Position numbers and translations under genes: made by a program
Part shown: positions 25,657 through 34,831 of the stretch, one piece after another
How positions within the stretch are numbered: position 1 is the stretch's first letter
Layout: every line of letters begins with the position of its first letter
The notes under the pieces: generated by a model
Told to the model about the DNA's origin: nothing
The model's database searches: none
The model's input: only the letters and a program-made list of their open reading frames with translations
NCBI RefSeq assembly: GCF_026586805.1
Contig: NZ_JAPFHA010000011.1
Location: forward strand, 62,001-126,000
DNA length: 64,000 nt
Direction: 5' to 3'
From: Niveibacterium sp. 24ML
GTDB taxonomy: Bacteria; Pseudomonadota; Gammaproteobacteria; Burkholderiales; Rhodocyclaceae

Positions 25657-28098
25657 ATGAACAAGATGGGCTCCGAACCTCTCGATCAGGGCGGTCTCGA
25701 TATCACTTTCGACGTTGCCGTTGAACGTCACCTCAAGAATGAAGTCGGCGCCACGCAGGCGACGGCCACCCCCGCAGACTGGATGCGCGCCACCGCATTG
25801 ACGGCTCGAGAAGGTCTCGCCGCTCGCTGGCTGCAAACCCAGCATGACGATAATGCTGAAGGCGCACGCCGCGCTTACTACCTGTCCGCCGAATTCCTGA
25901 TCGGTCGTGCAATGAGCAACGCGCTCGCAGCACTGAACCTCGACAAGGATTTCGCTGCGGAAATGAAGAAGCTCAAGCTGGAGCCGGCTGACGTTCTCGA
26001 AGCCGAGCCCGATGCCGCGCTGGGTAACGGTGGCCTGGGTCGTCTTGCAGCCTGCTTCCTTGACTCGCTGGCCACGCTTGGCGTGCCATCTTTTGGCTAC
26101 GGCATCCGCTACGAGTTTGGCATGTTCACCCAGCGCATCCAGGACGGCAAGCAAGTTGAAATGCCGGACAACTGGCTTGCCAATGGCAACCCGTGGGAAT
26201 TCCCCCGCCGTGACATTCACTACATCGTGCCGTTTGGCGGTTGGGTTGAGTACGTCAATGGCCGTGCAGTCTGGACCCCGTCCGAGCGCATCATGGCGCG
26301 CGCCTACGACATGGTTATTCCCGGTCACGGCACCGAGCGCGTGTCGACCCTGCGCCTGTGGAAGGCCACTGCGCTTGAAGAGCTCGATCTGTCGGCACAC
26401 ACCCGTGGTGACTACGCCCGCGCTGCTGAAACCCGCAGCAAGGCTGAGAACATCTCGTGGGTGCTTTACCCGGATGACAGCACGCCGCAAGGTCGCGAGC
26501 TGCGTCTGCGTCAGGAATTCTTCTTCGTTACGGCGTCGCTGCAGGACATCATCCAGCGCCACATCCGCGCTTACAGCACGCTGAACAATCTGCACGAGAA
26601 GGCAGCGATCCAGCTTAACGACACGCACCCGGCGCTTGCTGTGCCGGAGCTGATGCGTTTGCTGATGGACGAGCAGGGCATGACTTGGGACGACGCCTGG
26701 TACCAGACCTCGCGCATCATCTCTTACACCAACCATACCCTGATGCCGGAAGCGATCGAAACCTGGCCGGTCGGCATCATGCAGTACCTGCTGCCGCGTC
26801 ACCTTGAGATCATTTACGAAATCAACCGCCGCTTCCTGGCGATGGTGGCAGCACGCTTCCCCGGCGACACCGCTCTGCTGAGCCGCGTTTCGCTCGTTGC
26901 CGAAGACGGTGAGAAGCGCGTTCGCATGGGCAACCTGTCGATCGTGGCTTCGACCAAGGTCAACGGTGTTGCGCAGCTGCACTCCGATCTGATGGTTCAG
27001 ACGATTTTTGCCGACTTCGCGAAGATCTTCCCGGATCGTTTCACCAACGTGACCAACGGTGTGACACCGCGTCGCTGGCTCGGTCAGTGCAACCCCGGCT
27101 TGACCAAGCTGATCAGCAAGAAACTGCGCGGTCAGTGGCAGATCGATCTTGATCAGCTTTCCAAGCTCAAGAAGTTTGCCAACGACGAGGCTTTCTGCGC
27201 CGAAGTCGGGAAGGTGAAGCTTGCAAACAAGGAGCGTCTGGCTGCTTACATCAAGCGCGAAACCGGTATCGTGGTCGATCCGAATGCGCTGTTCGACATC
27301 CAGGTCAAGCGGATTCACGAGTACAAGCGTCAGTTGCTCAACGTCCTGCACGTGGTCCAGCGCTATCGCGAAATGATCGCGAACCCGGAAGCTGATTGGC
27401 AACCGCGTGTGCACATCTTCGCCGGCAAGGCTGCTTCGGCCTACAAGATGGCGAAGCTGATCATCCGCCTGATTCACGACGTCGCCCGCACGGTCAACAA
27501 CGACCCGCGGATCAAGGATCGCCTCAAGGTTGTGTTCCTGCCTGACTACCGCGTCTCGGTGGCAGAGAAGATCTTCCCGGCTGCGGATATCTCCGAGCAG
27601 ATCTCGACCGCAGGTACTGAAGCATCCGGTACGGGCAACATGAAGTTCGCCCTCAACGGCGCGCTTACCGTGGGTACCTGGGACGGTGCAAACATCGAGA
27701 TCGCCGAGAACGTTGGTCTGGACAATATCTTCGTCTTCGGCCTGCGTACCGAAGAAGTCGAGAAACTGACGCAAGACGGCTACAATCCTCGTGCCTGGTA
27801 TGACGGCAATGCAGATCTGAAGGCTGTGCTCGACATGATCGCCAGCGGCTATTTCACTCCGGAAGAGCCGAATCGCTATCAGCCCGTCTTCGATTCACTG
27901 CTTGGCCGCGACCAGTACTTCCTGCTCGCCGACTTTGCTGCCTATGTCGAAGCACATCGTCAGGTGGACGCTGCCTATCGCGACCGCTCGGCTTGGCTGA
28001 CCAAGGTTGTCAATAACATCAGCGGTATGGGTATGTTCTCCTCAGACCGTACGATCGGCGAGTACTGCAAAAACATCTGGGGCATAAAGACTCGCTGA
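25657..28098 (+). CDS. glgP: Glycogen/maltodextrin phosphorylase
   Basis: Releases glucose 1-phosphate from glycogen or maltodextrin. The 813-residue protein has the expected length, with [12 protein letters not shown] and the [15 protein letters not shown] glucan-site region in the N-terminal half and the pyridoxal-phosphate site in [18 protein letters not shown] (K663 the likely Schiff-base lysine). Two in-frame starts have good ribosome-binding sites: ATG at 25657 (AAGGAG, 5-base spacing) and ATG at 25612 (GAGGAG, 8-base spacing, adding 15 residues). I prefer the shorter, which matches known N-termini better. glgB begins two bases after the stop. Confidence 0.96.
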   Translation: MNKMGSEPLDQGGLDITFDVAVERHLKNEVGATQATATPADWMRATALTAREGLAARWLQTQHDDNAEGARRAYYLSAEFLIGRAMSNALAALNLDKDFAAEMKKLKLEPADVLEAEPDAALGNGGLGRLAACFLDSLATLGVPSFGYGIRYEFGMFTQRIQDGKQVEMPDNWLANGNPWEFPRRDIHYIVPFGGWVEYVNGRAVWTPSERIMARAYDMVIPGHGTERVSTLRLWKATALEELDLSAHTRGDYARAAETRSKAENISWVLYPDDSTPQGRELRLRQEFFFVTASLQDIIQRHIRAYSTLNNLHEKAAIQLNDTHPALAVPELMRLLMDEQGMTWDDAWYQTSRIISYTNHTLMPEAIETWPVGIMQYLLPRHLEIIYEINRRFLAMVAARFPGDTALLSRVSLVAEDGEKRVRMGNLSIVASTKVNGVAQLHSDLMVQTIFADFAKIFPDRFTNVTNGVTPRRWLGQCNPGLTKLISKKLRGQWQIDLDQLSKLKKFANDEAFCAEVGKVKLANKERLAAYIKRETGIVVDPNALFDIQVKRIHEYKRQLLNVLHVVQRYREMIANPEADWQPRVHIFAGKAASAYKMAKLIIRLIHDVARTVNNDPRIKDRLKVVFLPDYRVSVAEKIFPAADISEQISTAGTEASGTGNMKFALNGALTVGTWDGANIEIAENVGLDNIFVFGLRTEEVEKLTQDGYNPRAWYDGNADLKAVLDMIASGYFTPEEPNRYQPVFDSLLGRDQYFLLADFAAYVEAHRQVDAAYRDRSAWLTKVVNNISGMGMFSSDRTIGEYCKNIWGIKTR

Positions 28099-28099
28099 C

Positions 28100-30283
28100 A
28101 TGCTGACAGCCGACGACATTGCGGCACTACTAGAAGCCAGGCACGGTGATCCATTCGCCGTGCTCGGCATGCACACTGACGCTGACGGTCGCTTGCGACT
28201 GTCAGCGTTTTTTCCTGGCGCAACGGAAGTCGTATGCGTTGATGCAACGGACGGGCGCGATGTTGTTGCGCTTGACTGCCTGCACGCAGACGGTCTTTAC
28301 GAGGGAGTCATTCCTCGGCGACGGGAGACCTTCGCCTATCGCTTTCGGGTGAGCTGGCATGACGGGGTCGTGTCGGAACTCGACGACCCCTACCGCTTTC
28401 CGCCGATCCTGGGGGAAACGGACGCTTGGCTGCTTGCTGAGGGAACGCATCTGAGGCCCTTTGAGGTGCTTGGTGCTCACCTGCGAGAGATGGAAGGTGT
28501 GCAAGGAACCGCTTTTGCGGTTTGGGCGCCCAATGCGCAGCGCGTGTCGGTCGTAGGTGAATTCAACCAATGGGATGGACGGCGCAATCCGATGCGCCTG
28601 CGCCGCGAATGCGGCGTATGGGAGATCTTCATTCCGGCGGTTGGGGTGGGGACGCTCTACAAGTTCGAGTTGCGAAGCCACCACGGCGAACTGATGGTGA
28701 AAGCCGACCCATGCGGCTTCGGATCCGAACTACGCCCGCGGACGGCGAGCACTGTGGCGGTATTGCCGCCTCGCAAGCCCCTGCCAGAAGGGCGTCGCGA
28801 AGCCAATGCGCTTGACGCGCCAGTCAGCGTATATGAGGTACATCTTGGTTCCTGGAAGCGCGTGCCCGAGGAAGGTGATCGCTTCCTGAACTGGGACGAA
28901 CTGGCAGCGGACCTGATTCCGTATGCCCGAGATCTAGGCTTCACCCACTTGGAACTGATGCCGATCTCCGAGCATCCGTTCGATGGCTCCTGGGGTTATC
29001 AGCCTGTCGGGATGTACGCGCCGACGGCTCGATTCGGCACGCCCGACGGCTTCGGGCGTTTCATTGAAGCGGCCCATGCGGCGGGTCTTGGTGTGCTGCT
29101 TGACTGGGTGCCAGGGCACTTCCCGACCGACGCGCATGGTCTTGGTCGTTTTGACGGCACCGCACTTTACGAGCATGAAGATCCGCGCGAGGGCTATCAC
29201 CCGGACTGGAATACGCTGATCTTCAACTATGGCCGTACCGAGGTGAAAAACTACCTGGTCGGCAATGCGCTCTACTGGATTGAGCGCTGGGGTACTGACG
29301 GCCTGCGCGTCGATGCTGTGGCGTCGATGCTCTATCGCGACTATTCGCGCAAGGCCGGCGAGTGGATTCCGAACGCCTATGGTGGTCGTGAAAACCTGGA
29401 GGCGATCGGCTTCCTGCGGCGAGCAAACGAAGTGGTCGGCGAGCACTGTCCGGGCGCGATCATGGCCGCCGAAGAGTCGACGGCCTGGCCAGCAGTGTCA
29501 CGGCCGACGTATGCCGGCGGTCTGGGCTTTCACTACAAGTGGAACATGGGCTGGATGCACGACACGCTCGAATACATGAAGCGGGAGCCTGTTCATCGCC
29601 GCTACCACCATGACCAGCTCACTTTCGGTCTGGTGTACGCGTTTGACGAGAACTTCATGCTGCCGCTATCGCATGATGAGGTCGTGCATGGCAAGGGCTC
29701 GCTGCTCGACAAGATGCCGGGCGATGCGTGGCAGAAGTTCGCGAACCTGCGCGCCTATTACGGATTCATGTGGACGCATCCGGGCAAGAAATTGCTCTTC
29801 ATGGGCTGCGAGTTTGCTCAAGGCCGCGAATGGAACCACGACCGAAGCCTGGATTGGCATTTGCTTGAGCATCCGTTGCACCGCGGCGTGCAAAGCTTCG
29901 TCCGCGATCTGAATGCCATGTACAAGCGCCTGCCGGCGCTGCACCAGCGTGACTGCGAGCATGCAGGTTTTTCATGGCTGGATATGCATAACGCAGACTG
30001 GTCGGTGCTGGTGTTCGCCCGATTTGGGCGTGACGAGAACGCGCTGGCAGTCACTGCCTGCAACTTCACCCCTGAACCGCGCTTCGGCTATCGCATTGGA
30101 GTGCCATGTGCAGGGAGCTATCGCGAAGCGATCAACAGTGATTCCGAACACTATGGTGGCTCGAACCTCGGTAATGGGGTCGGGTTGATTGAAAGCGAGC
30201 CCGTCCCGTGGGCCGGTCACGAGCAATCGATTCTTGTCACCTTGCCGCCGCTCGCGACGATCGTGCTTGAGCGGGTTTGCTGA
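28100..30283 (+). CDS. glgB: 1,4-alpha-glucan branching enzyme GlgB
   Basis: Introduces alpha-1,6 branches into glycogen. The 727-residue GH13 enzyme has an N-terminal carbohydrate-binding module (about 1-110), a second beta-sandwich ([27 protein letters not shown] region starting near 135), the barrel with nucleophile D405 in [11 protein letters not shown] and acid/base E458 in AAEESTAWP, the same positions as in E. coli GlgB, and a C-terminal beta domain. It sits between glgP and glgX with almost no spacing, so it belongs to the operon. Confidence 0.97.
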   Translation: MLTADDIAALLEARHGDPFAVLGMHTDADGRLRLSAFFPGATEVVCVDATDGRDVVALDCLHADGLYEGVIPRRRETFAYRFRVSWHDGVVSELDDPYRFPPILGETDAWLLAEGTHLRPFEVLGAHLREMEGVQGTAFAVWAPNAQRVSVVGEFNQWDGRRNPMRLRRECGVWEIFIPAVGVGTLYKFELRSHHGELMVKADPCGFGSELRPRTASTVAVLPPRKPLPEGRREANALDAPVSVYEVHLGSWKRVPEEGDRFLNWDELAADLIPYARDLGFTHLELMPISEHPFDGSWGYQPVGMYAPTARFGTPDGFGRFIEAAHAAGLGVLLDWVPGHFPTDAHGLGRFDGTALYEHEDPREGYHPDWNTLIFNYGRTEVKNYLVGNALYWIERWGTDGLRVDAVASMLYRDYSRKAGEWIPNAYGGRENLEAIGFLRRANEVVGEHCPGAIMAAEESTAWPAVSRPTYAGGLGFHYKWNMGWMHDTLEYMKREPVHRRYHHDQLTFGLVYAFDENFMLPLSHDEVVHGKGSLLDKMPGDAWQKFANLRAYYGFMWTHPGKKLLFMGCEFAQGREWNHDRSLDWHLLEHPLHRGVQSFVRDLNAMYKRLPALHQRDCEHAGFSWLDMHNADWSVLVFARFGRDENALAVTACNFTPEPRFGYRIGVPCAGSYREAINSDSEHYGGSNLGNGVGLIESEPVPWAGHEQSILVTLPPLATIVLERVC

Positions 30284-32367
30284 TGCATTTGCCATCTCAA
30301 CTCGCAAACGGGCGTGCCTGGCCCCTGGGCGCAACGGCCGACGGGGAGGGCGTAAACTTCGCGCTCTTCTCGGCCAATGCGACCCGAGTCGAGCTGTGCA
30401 TCTTCAATCACGACGGCACGACCGAGATCACGCGCTTCCCGATGCCTGCCCGGACCGGTGACGTGTGGCATGGCTACCTCGAGTCGGTTGGGCCGGGGCT
30501 TGTGTATGGGTATCGGGTGCATGGTCCCTACGCCCCTGAACGCGGCCATCGTTTCAACCCGAACAAGCTTTTGCTGGATCCCTACGCGCGCGAGATCGTT
30601 GGAGAGTTCCGCTGGCGAAACGAGCATTTCGGGTTCGAGATGCGCCATCCGGACGGCCATCGGTCGTTCAGCGCCACGGACAATGGCCGCACGGCGCTGA
30701 AGGCGCGGGTGGTACTCGATCTGCCATCGACCGGCGAGATCCGGCCACGTGTTCCGCCCGAACAGACGGTGATTTATGAGGCACACGTCAAAGGCTTGAC
30801 GATGCTGCACCCGAAGGTCCCGGAGGAGATCCGGGGCACCTATCTGGGGGTGTGTCATCCGGCCGTGGTCGAGCACATGGTCAAGCTTGGCGTCACGACC
30901 ATCGAACTGTTGCCGGTGCATTTTGGCATTCCTGAGCAACACGTCGTTGCTCGCGGAATGACGAACTACTGGAATTACAACCCGCTTGCCTACTTTGCGG
31001 TCGAGCCGCGCTACTGGTCGCGGACCACGCCTTCTCCGGAGTCGGAGTTCCGCGAGATGGTTGATACCCTCCATGCGGCGGGGCTCGAGGTCGTGATCGA
31101 CGTGGTGTACAACCATACCGCCGAGGCCGGTGAGACCGGCCCAACCCTCAGCTATCGCGGGATCGATCATCAGAGCTATTACCGACTGCTGACCAACGAT
31201 CCGGCGCACTGCGAGAACCTGACCGGGTGTGGCAACACCGTTAACGTTGCGCACCCGCGCGTTACTCAACTGGTGCTCGACTCACTCAGGTACTGGGTGA
31301 ATAACTTTGGCGTCGATGGGTTCCGCTTTGACTTGGCGCCGGCTGTCGGGCGGCGGGCGCATGGTTTCGACCCGGATGCAGCCTTCTTTGTTGCATTCGA
31401 GCAGGACCCCGTCCTCTCAACCGTCAAGCGAATCGCTGAGCCTTGGGATCTTGGGCACGATGGTTATCGCCTCGGCCACTTTCCCACTGCCTGGATGGAG
31501 TGGAACGACAAGTATCGCGATACCTCGCGTAGCTTCTGGCTGCAGCGCAGTCGCGGGCGTGGCGAGTTTGCTCGTCGCATCATGGCGTCAAGCGATATCT
31601 TCCAGGGCTCCCATCGGGCACCTCTGTGCAGCGTCAATTTCATCACTGCGCATGACGGTTTTACGCTCGAAGACTGCGTCAGCTACACCGAGAAGCACAA
31701 CGAAGCCAACGGCGAAGACAACCGCGACGGGCATTCGCACAACCTCACGACGAATTGCGGCGAAGAGGGGCCTTCGGACAAACCGGCGGTGCTACTTGAA
31801 CGTCGTCGCCTGAAGCGGGCCCTGCTTGCGACGCTGCTGCTCTCGCGCGGAACACCGATGCTGTTGGCGGGTGACGAGTTCGGTTGTTCGCAAGGCGGGA
31901 ACAACAACGCGTACTGCCAGGACAACGAGATCACGTGGCTTGACTGGTCCAAGTTTGACGACAAGCTTTGTGAGTTCGTAGCGCTGCTAATTCGGTTGCG
32001 GGGCGTACACGGCGCCATGCCGAACGCGATGTGGGGCGGCCGCATGGACGCCGCGCACGCACCGTATGACCTGGTCTGGTACAACCCGCACGGCGGCATC
32101 ATGACCTCGGAAGACTGGAACCAAAGCCACGAGCACAGCTTCAGCGCCATCTTTACGCCCGCTCCGGGCACCCGTGGCCCACGCCTGGCCCTGTTGCTGA
32201 ACGGCGACTTGGAAGCAGTCAACTTTGAACTGCCCAGTGGCCCGTGGCAGCGGGTGTTCGATACTGATCTGGAAGAACCCTTCCAACCAGCCAGCTGCAG
32301 TGGGCGCTACCTGCTGGCGCGCCGCGCGGTTGCCGCCCTGTTTTCACTTCCGATCGGGACCCCCTGA
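30283..32367 (+). CDS. glgX: Glycogen debranching enzyme GlgX
   Basis: Hydrolyses alpha-1,6 branches left after phosphorylase action. The 694-residue GH13 protein has an N-terminal beta-sandwich (FALFSANATRVELCIF), the barrel motif VVYNHTAEAG, nucleophile D350 in DGFRFDLAP and acid/base E386 in RIAEPWDLG. The start ATG at 30283 shares its A with the glgB stop codon (TGATG), which indicates translational coupling. It was chosen over a TTG six bases upstream. Confidence 0.95.
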   Translation: MHLPSQLANGRAWPLGATADGEGVNFALFSANATRVELCIFNHDGTTEITRFPMPARTGDVWHGYLESVGPGLVYGYRVHGPYAPERGHRFNPNKLLLDPYAREIVGEFRWRNEHFGFEMRHPDGHRSFSATDNGRTALKARVVLDLPSTGEIRPRVPPEQTVIYEAHVKGLTMLHPKVPEEIRGTYLGVCHPAVVEHMVKLGVTTIELLPVHFGIPEQHVVARGMTNYWNYNPLAYFAVEPRYWSRTTPSPESEFREMVDTLHAAGLEVVIDVVYNHTAEAGETGPTLSYRGIDHQSYYRLLTNDPAHCENLTGCGNTVNVAHPRVTQLVLDSLRYWVNNFGVDGFRFDLAPAVGRRAHGFDPDAAFFVAFEQDPVLSTVKRIAEPWDLGHDGYRLGHFPTAWMEWNDKYRDTSRSFWLQRSRGRGEFARRIMASSDIFQGSHRAPLCSVNFITAHDGFTLEDCVSYTEKHNEANGEDNRDGHSHNLTTNCGEEGPSDKPAVLLERRRLKRALLATLLLSRGTPMLLAGDEFGCSQGGNNNAYCQDNEITWLDWSKFDDKLCEFVALLIRLRGVHGAMPNAMWGGRMDAAHAPYDLVWYNPHGGIMTSEDWNQSHEHSFSAIFTPAPGTRGPRLALLLNGDLEAVNFELPSGPWQRVFDTDLEEPFQPASCSGRYLLARRAVAALFSLPIGTP

Positions 32368-32414
32368 TTTCCGATCGAACATTGCATTACTCCCGAAACT
32401 GAAAGGACTCGCAG

Positions 32415-33959
32415 ATGGTCTTCGATAGACGCACCAGCGGCATTTTGCTGCATCCCACATCCTTGCCCGGGCCGAATGGCTGTGGTGATCTAGGTTCGTC
32501 GTCTTACCACTTCGTTGATTGGCTGGTGGGTGCAGGTCAATCGCTGTGGCAAGTTTTGCCCTTGATGCCGATTGGCCCCGCCGACTCCCCCTACATGAGC
32601 GTTTCGGCATTTGCTGGAAACCCGCTGCTGGTCGATCTGGAAGAACTGGTGTCAAAGGGTTGGCTGGCGCCGATCACTGCGAGCGAGCGCGAGGGGTTCA
32701 GCGACACTGAAGTCAACTACGCCAAAGTAGTCCCCTTCCGTAACGACAAGCTGCGCGCCGCTTTTGCAGGCTTCTCGAAGCTTGCGTCGGCGGAGGACAA
32801 GGCAGCCTTCGCTGCGTTCTGCAAAGCCGAAGCCAACTGGCTTGATGACTACGCACTGTTCATGACGCTGGACGAGCGCTTTTCCGGCAAGCTCTGGCCG
32901 GAATGGGATGCGCCGCTTGCGAAACGCGACGCCAAGGCGCTGACCAAGGCCCGCAAGGACTACGCGGATGCAATCAGCTTCTGGCAGTTCGTCCAGTGGT
33001 GTTTCGACCGTCAGTGGAAGGCGGTCAAGGCATACGCGAATTCTCGCGGCGTTCAACTTGTTGGCGACATGCCGATTTTTGTTGCACACCACAGCGCTGA
33101 TTGTTGGGCCCGCCCGGATCTGTACTACCTGGACGAAAACAAGTGGCCGACGGTCATCGCGGGTGTTCCGCCCGATTTCTTCTCTGCGACCGGCCAGCGT
33201 TGGGGTAACCCGCTGTACGACTGGGCCGCGATGGACAAGGACGGCTACGCATGGTGGATTGAGCGTATCAAGCGGCAATTGGCGCTGGCCGACGTTGTCC
33301 GGATTGACCACTTCCGTGGTTTCGCTGGCTACTGGGAAATCCCGGCTTCCGAGCCCACTGCGATTCACGGTCGCTGGGTTCCCGGCCCCGGCAAGGCGTT
33401 GTTCTCGGCGATCGAGAAGGCGCTCGGCAAGCTGCCAATCATTGCTGAAGATCTGGGCGTCATTACGCCTGACGTCGAAGACCTGCGCGACAGCTTTGAT
33501 CTGCCCGGCATGCGCATCCTTGAGTTCGCGTTCGCGGCGGGTCCCGATCACAACTTCCTACCGCACAACTATGTGGCAAACACGGTTGTGTACACGGGGA
33601 CACACGACAACGACACTATTCGCGGCTGGTGGGCGACGTGTACCGAACGCGAGCGCGATTTCGCGCGGCATTACCTGGCTACCAACGGTCATGACATCCA
33701 TTGGGTGATGATTCGTGCCGCGGCGATGTCGGTTGCGAAAATGGCGATCTATCAGTTCCAGGACGTCTTGGGACTCGACGGCTACCACCGCATGAATACG
33801 CCGGGTCTTGTCGGATGCTGGACATGGCGCTTCAAGTGGGATTACGTGGGGCCTGAAGCCGGCCGCCGCCTGGCCGAGCTCTGCGCACTCTCTGGCCGCA
33901 CGGGACAGGACAAGATGCCGCATCTGGCGACCTGGCCGGCCGACAAGCCTTTGCCCTGA
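32415..33959 (+). CDS. malQ: 4-alpha-glucanotransferase (amylomaltase, GH77)
   Basis: Transfers glucan chains between maltodextrins, producing longer substrates for phosphorylase. The 514-residue GH77 enzyme has RTSGILLHPTSLPGPNGCGDLG at the N-terminus, nucleophile D298 in VRIDHFRGF, acid/base E345 in IIAEDLGVIT and the THDNDT motif near 397. It lies 47 bases after glgX on the same strand and is followed by a strong terminator, so it closes the glg operon. Confidence 0.96.
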   Translation: MVFDRRTSGILLHPTSLPGPNGCGDLGSSSYHFVDWLVGAGQSLWQVLPLMPIGPADSPYMSVSAFAGNPLLVDLEELVSKGWLAPITASEREGFSDTEVNYAKVVPFRNDKLRAAFAGFSKLASAEDKAAFAAFCKAEANWLDDYALFMTLDERFSGKLWPEWDAPLAKRDAKALTKARKDYADAISFWQFVQWCFDRQWKAVKAYANSRGVQLVGDMPIFVAHHSADCWARPDLYYLDENKWPTVIAGVPPDFFSATGQRWGNPLYDWAAMDKDGYAWWIERIKRQLALADVVRIDHFRGFAGYWEIPASEPTAIHGRWVPGPGKALFSAIEKALGKLPIIAEDLGVITPDVEDLRDSFDLPGMRILEFAFAAGPDHNFLPHNYVANTVVYTGTHDNDTIRGWWATCTERERDFARHYLATNGHDIHWVMIRAAAMSVAKMAIYQFQDVLGLDGYHRMNTPGLVGCWTWRFKWDYVGPEAGRRLAELCALSGRTGQDKMPHLATWPADKPLP

Positions 33960-33982
33960 TTTTCCAGGGATTCTTGCATCAG

Positions 33983-34011
33983 AAAAAGGGGCCGCATTGC
34001 GGCCCCTTTTT
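33983..34011. terminator. Bidirectional rho-independent terminator between malQ and mtfA
   Basis: AAAAAGGGGCCGCA (33983-33996) pairs with TGCGGCCCCTTTTT (33998-34011), giving a GC-rich stem with A and T tracts on both sides. It can end the glg operon and the convergent mtfA transcript, whose stop codon lies one base further on. Confidence 0.92.
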
Positions 34012-34012
34012 C

Positions 34013-34774
34013 TCACGCGTCCTGCTTTGCAGGATCTTGTTTGTAGAACAGCGCAAGCTGTTGATAGACCTCCGGATACTCGCGCTTGAGTACTTCTGAT
34101 CCGGTGAAGAAGACTTCACTGCAGACAGCGAAAAACTCAGCCGGGTCTTCTGATGCGTACGGATCAATCCAGGTGTCTTCGCCTGCGTCGACCCGCGCGC
34201 AGAAGTCATTGAAGGCAAGGTCGAATGCCTCAATCCATGAATCGAGTGACATGCCGCGGTGCAGCGGCGGGCAGCCGTCGGCATCCCCGTTGAGCATGTC
34301 CAGCTTGTGCGCAAATTCGTGAATCACCACATTCGCGCCATCGGCTTCAGCGAAATCGTCGAACCAGCCCAGGACCACCGGCCCGAAGTTTGAGGCTTCA
34401 CCCATCGCGGTTTCGTCGTACTCGTGCTCGATACCGTCCTCGTCCAGAATGCGGCGTCGGGCGACGAACTCGCCCTGATACACGACAATCCCAACCCAAT
34501 CGCGATAGGCATCCAGCCCGAATTCGAGCACTGGCAGGCAGGCCTGCAGTGCGATCTCAAGCCGCATTGCATTGCTCACGCTGAATCCTTCTGCTCCGAA
34601 GAATTCCTTTGTCGCGAGAAACTCGATCGCGAGTATCCGCAGGCGTCCCCGCGCCTCTGGCGTCAGTCGATCAAGGAATGGAAGGCGGCCCTCGGCCTCG
34701 CTCCAGGCGGCAGCGCTGTCGAGTTCAGGCGCAGGTGTTCGGTTGAGAATTTGCCTTAGCCAATGCATCGGCAA
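34013..34774 (-). CDS. mtfA: Zinc-dependent peptidase MtfA (M90 family)
   Basis: MtfA in E. coli is an aminopeptidase that binds the repressor Mlc and so affects glucose uptake. The 253-residue protein has the catalytic HEFAH (152-156) followed by KLDMLNGDADGCPPL, the family signature; no signal peptide is visible. It lies between the glycogen operon and relA, on the opposite strand to both. No Mlc or PTS gene is in the window, so whether the E. coli partnership applies is unknown. Confidence 0.9.
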   Translation of the reverse strand: MPMHWLRQILNRTPAPELDSAAAWSEAEGRLPFLDRLTPEARGRLRILAIEFLATKEFFGAEGFSVSNAMRLEIALQACLPVLEFGLDAYRDWVGIVVYQGEFVARRRILDEDGIEHEYDETAMGEASNFGPVVLGWFDDFAEADGANVVIHEFAHKLDMLNGDADGCPPLHRGMSLDSWIEAFDLAFNDFCARVDAGEDTWIDPYASEDPAEFFAVCSEVFFTGSEVLKREYPEVYQQLALFYKQDPAKQDA

Positions 34775-34819
34775 AGTCTAGCAGCCGGGCCCGGGGCGCG
34801 AGTGCGCGGCGCCTTGTGG

Positions 34820-34831
34820 AATAATGCGGCT
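34820..34831 (+). promoter_or_regulatory. -10-like AATAAT immediately upstream of relA
   Basis: GG-AATAAT-GCGGCT precedes the relA ATG with six bases between hexamer and start codon, the same geometry as at ispD. No Shine-Dalgarno sequence lies in between, so a leaderless mRNA is possible. Confidence 0.35.

Noticed and set aside
25546-27774. A 742-codon open frame on the minus strand across glgP
   Set aside because: It lies antisense to a clear, conserved glgP. Its sequence is His-, Val- and Arg-rich with no domain pattern and results from codon bias in glgP.
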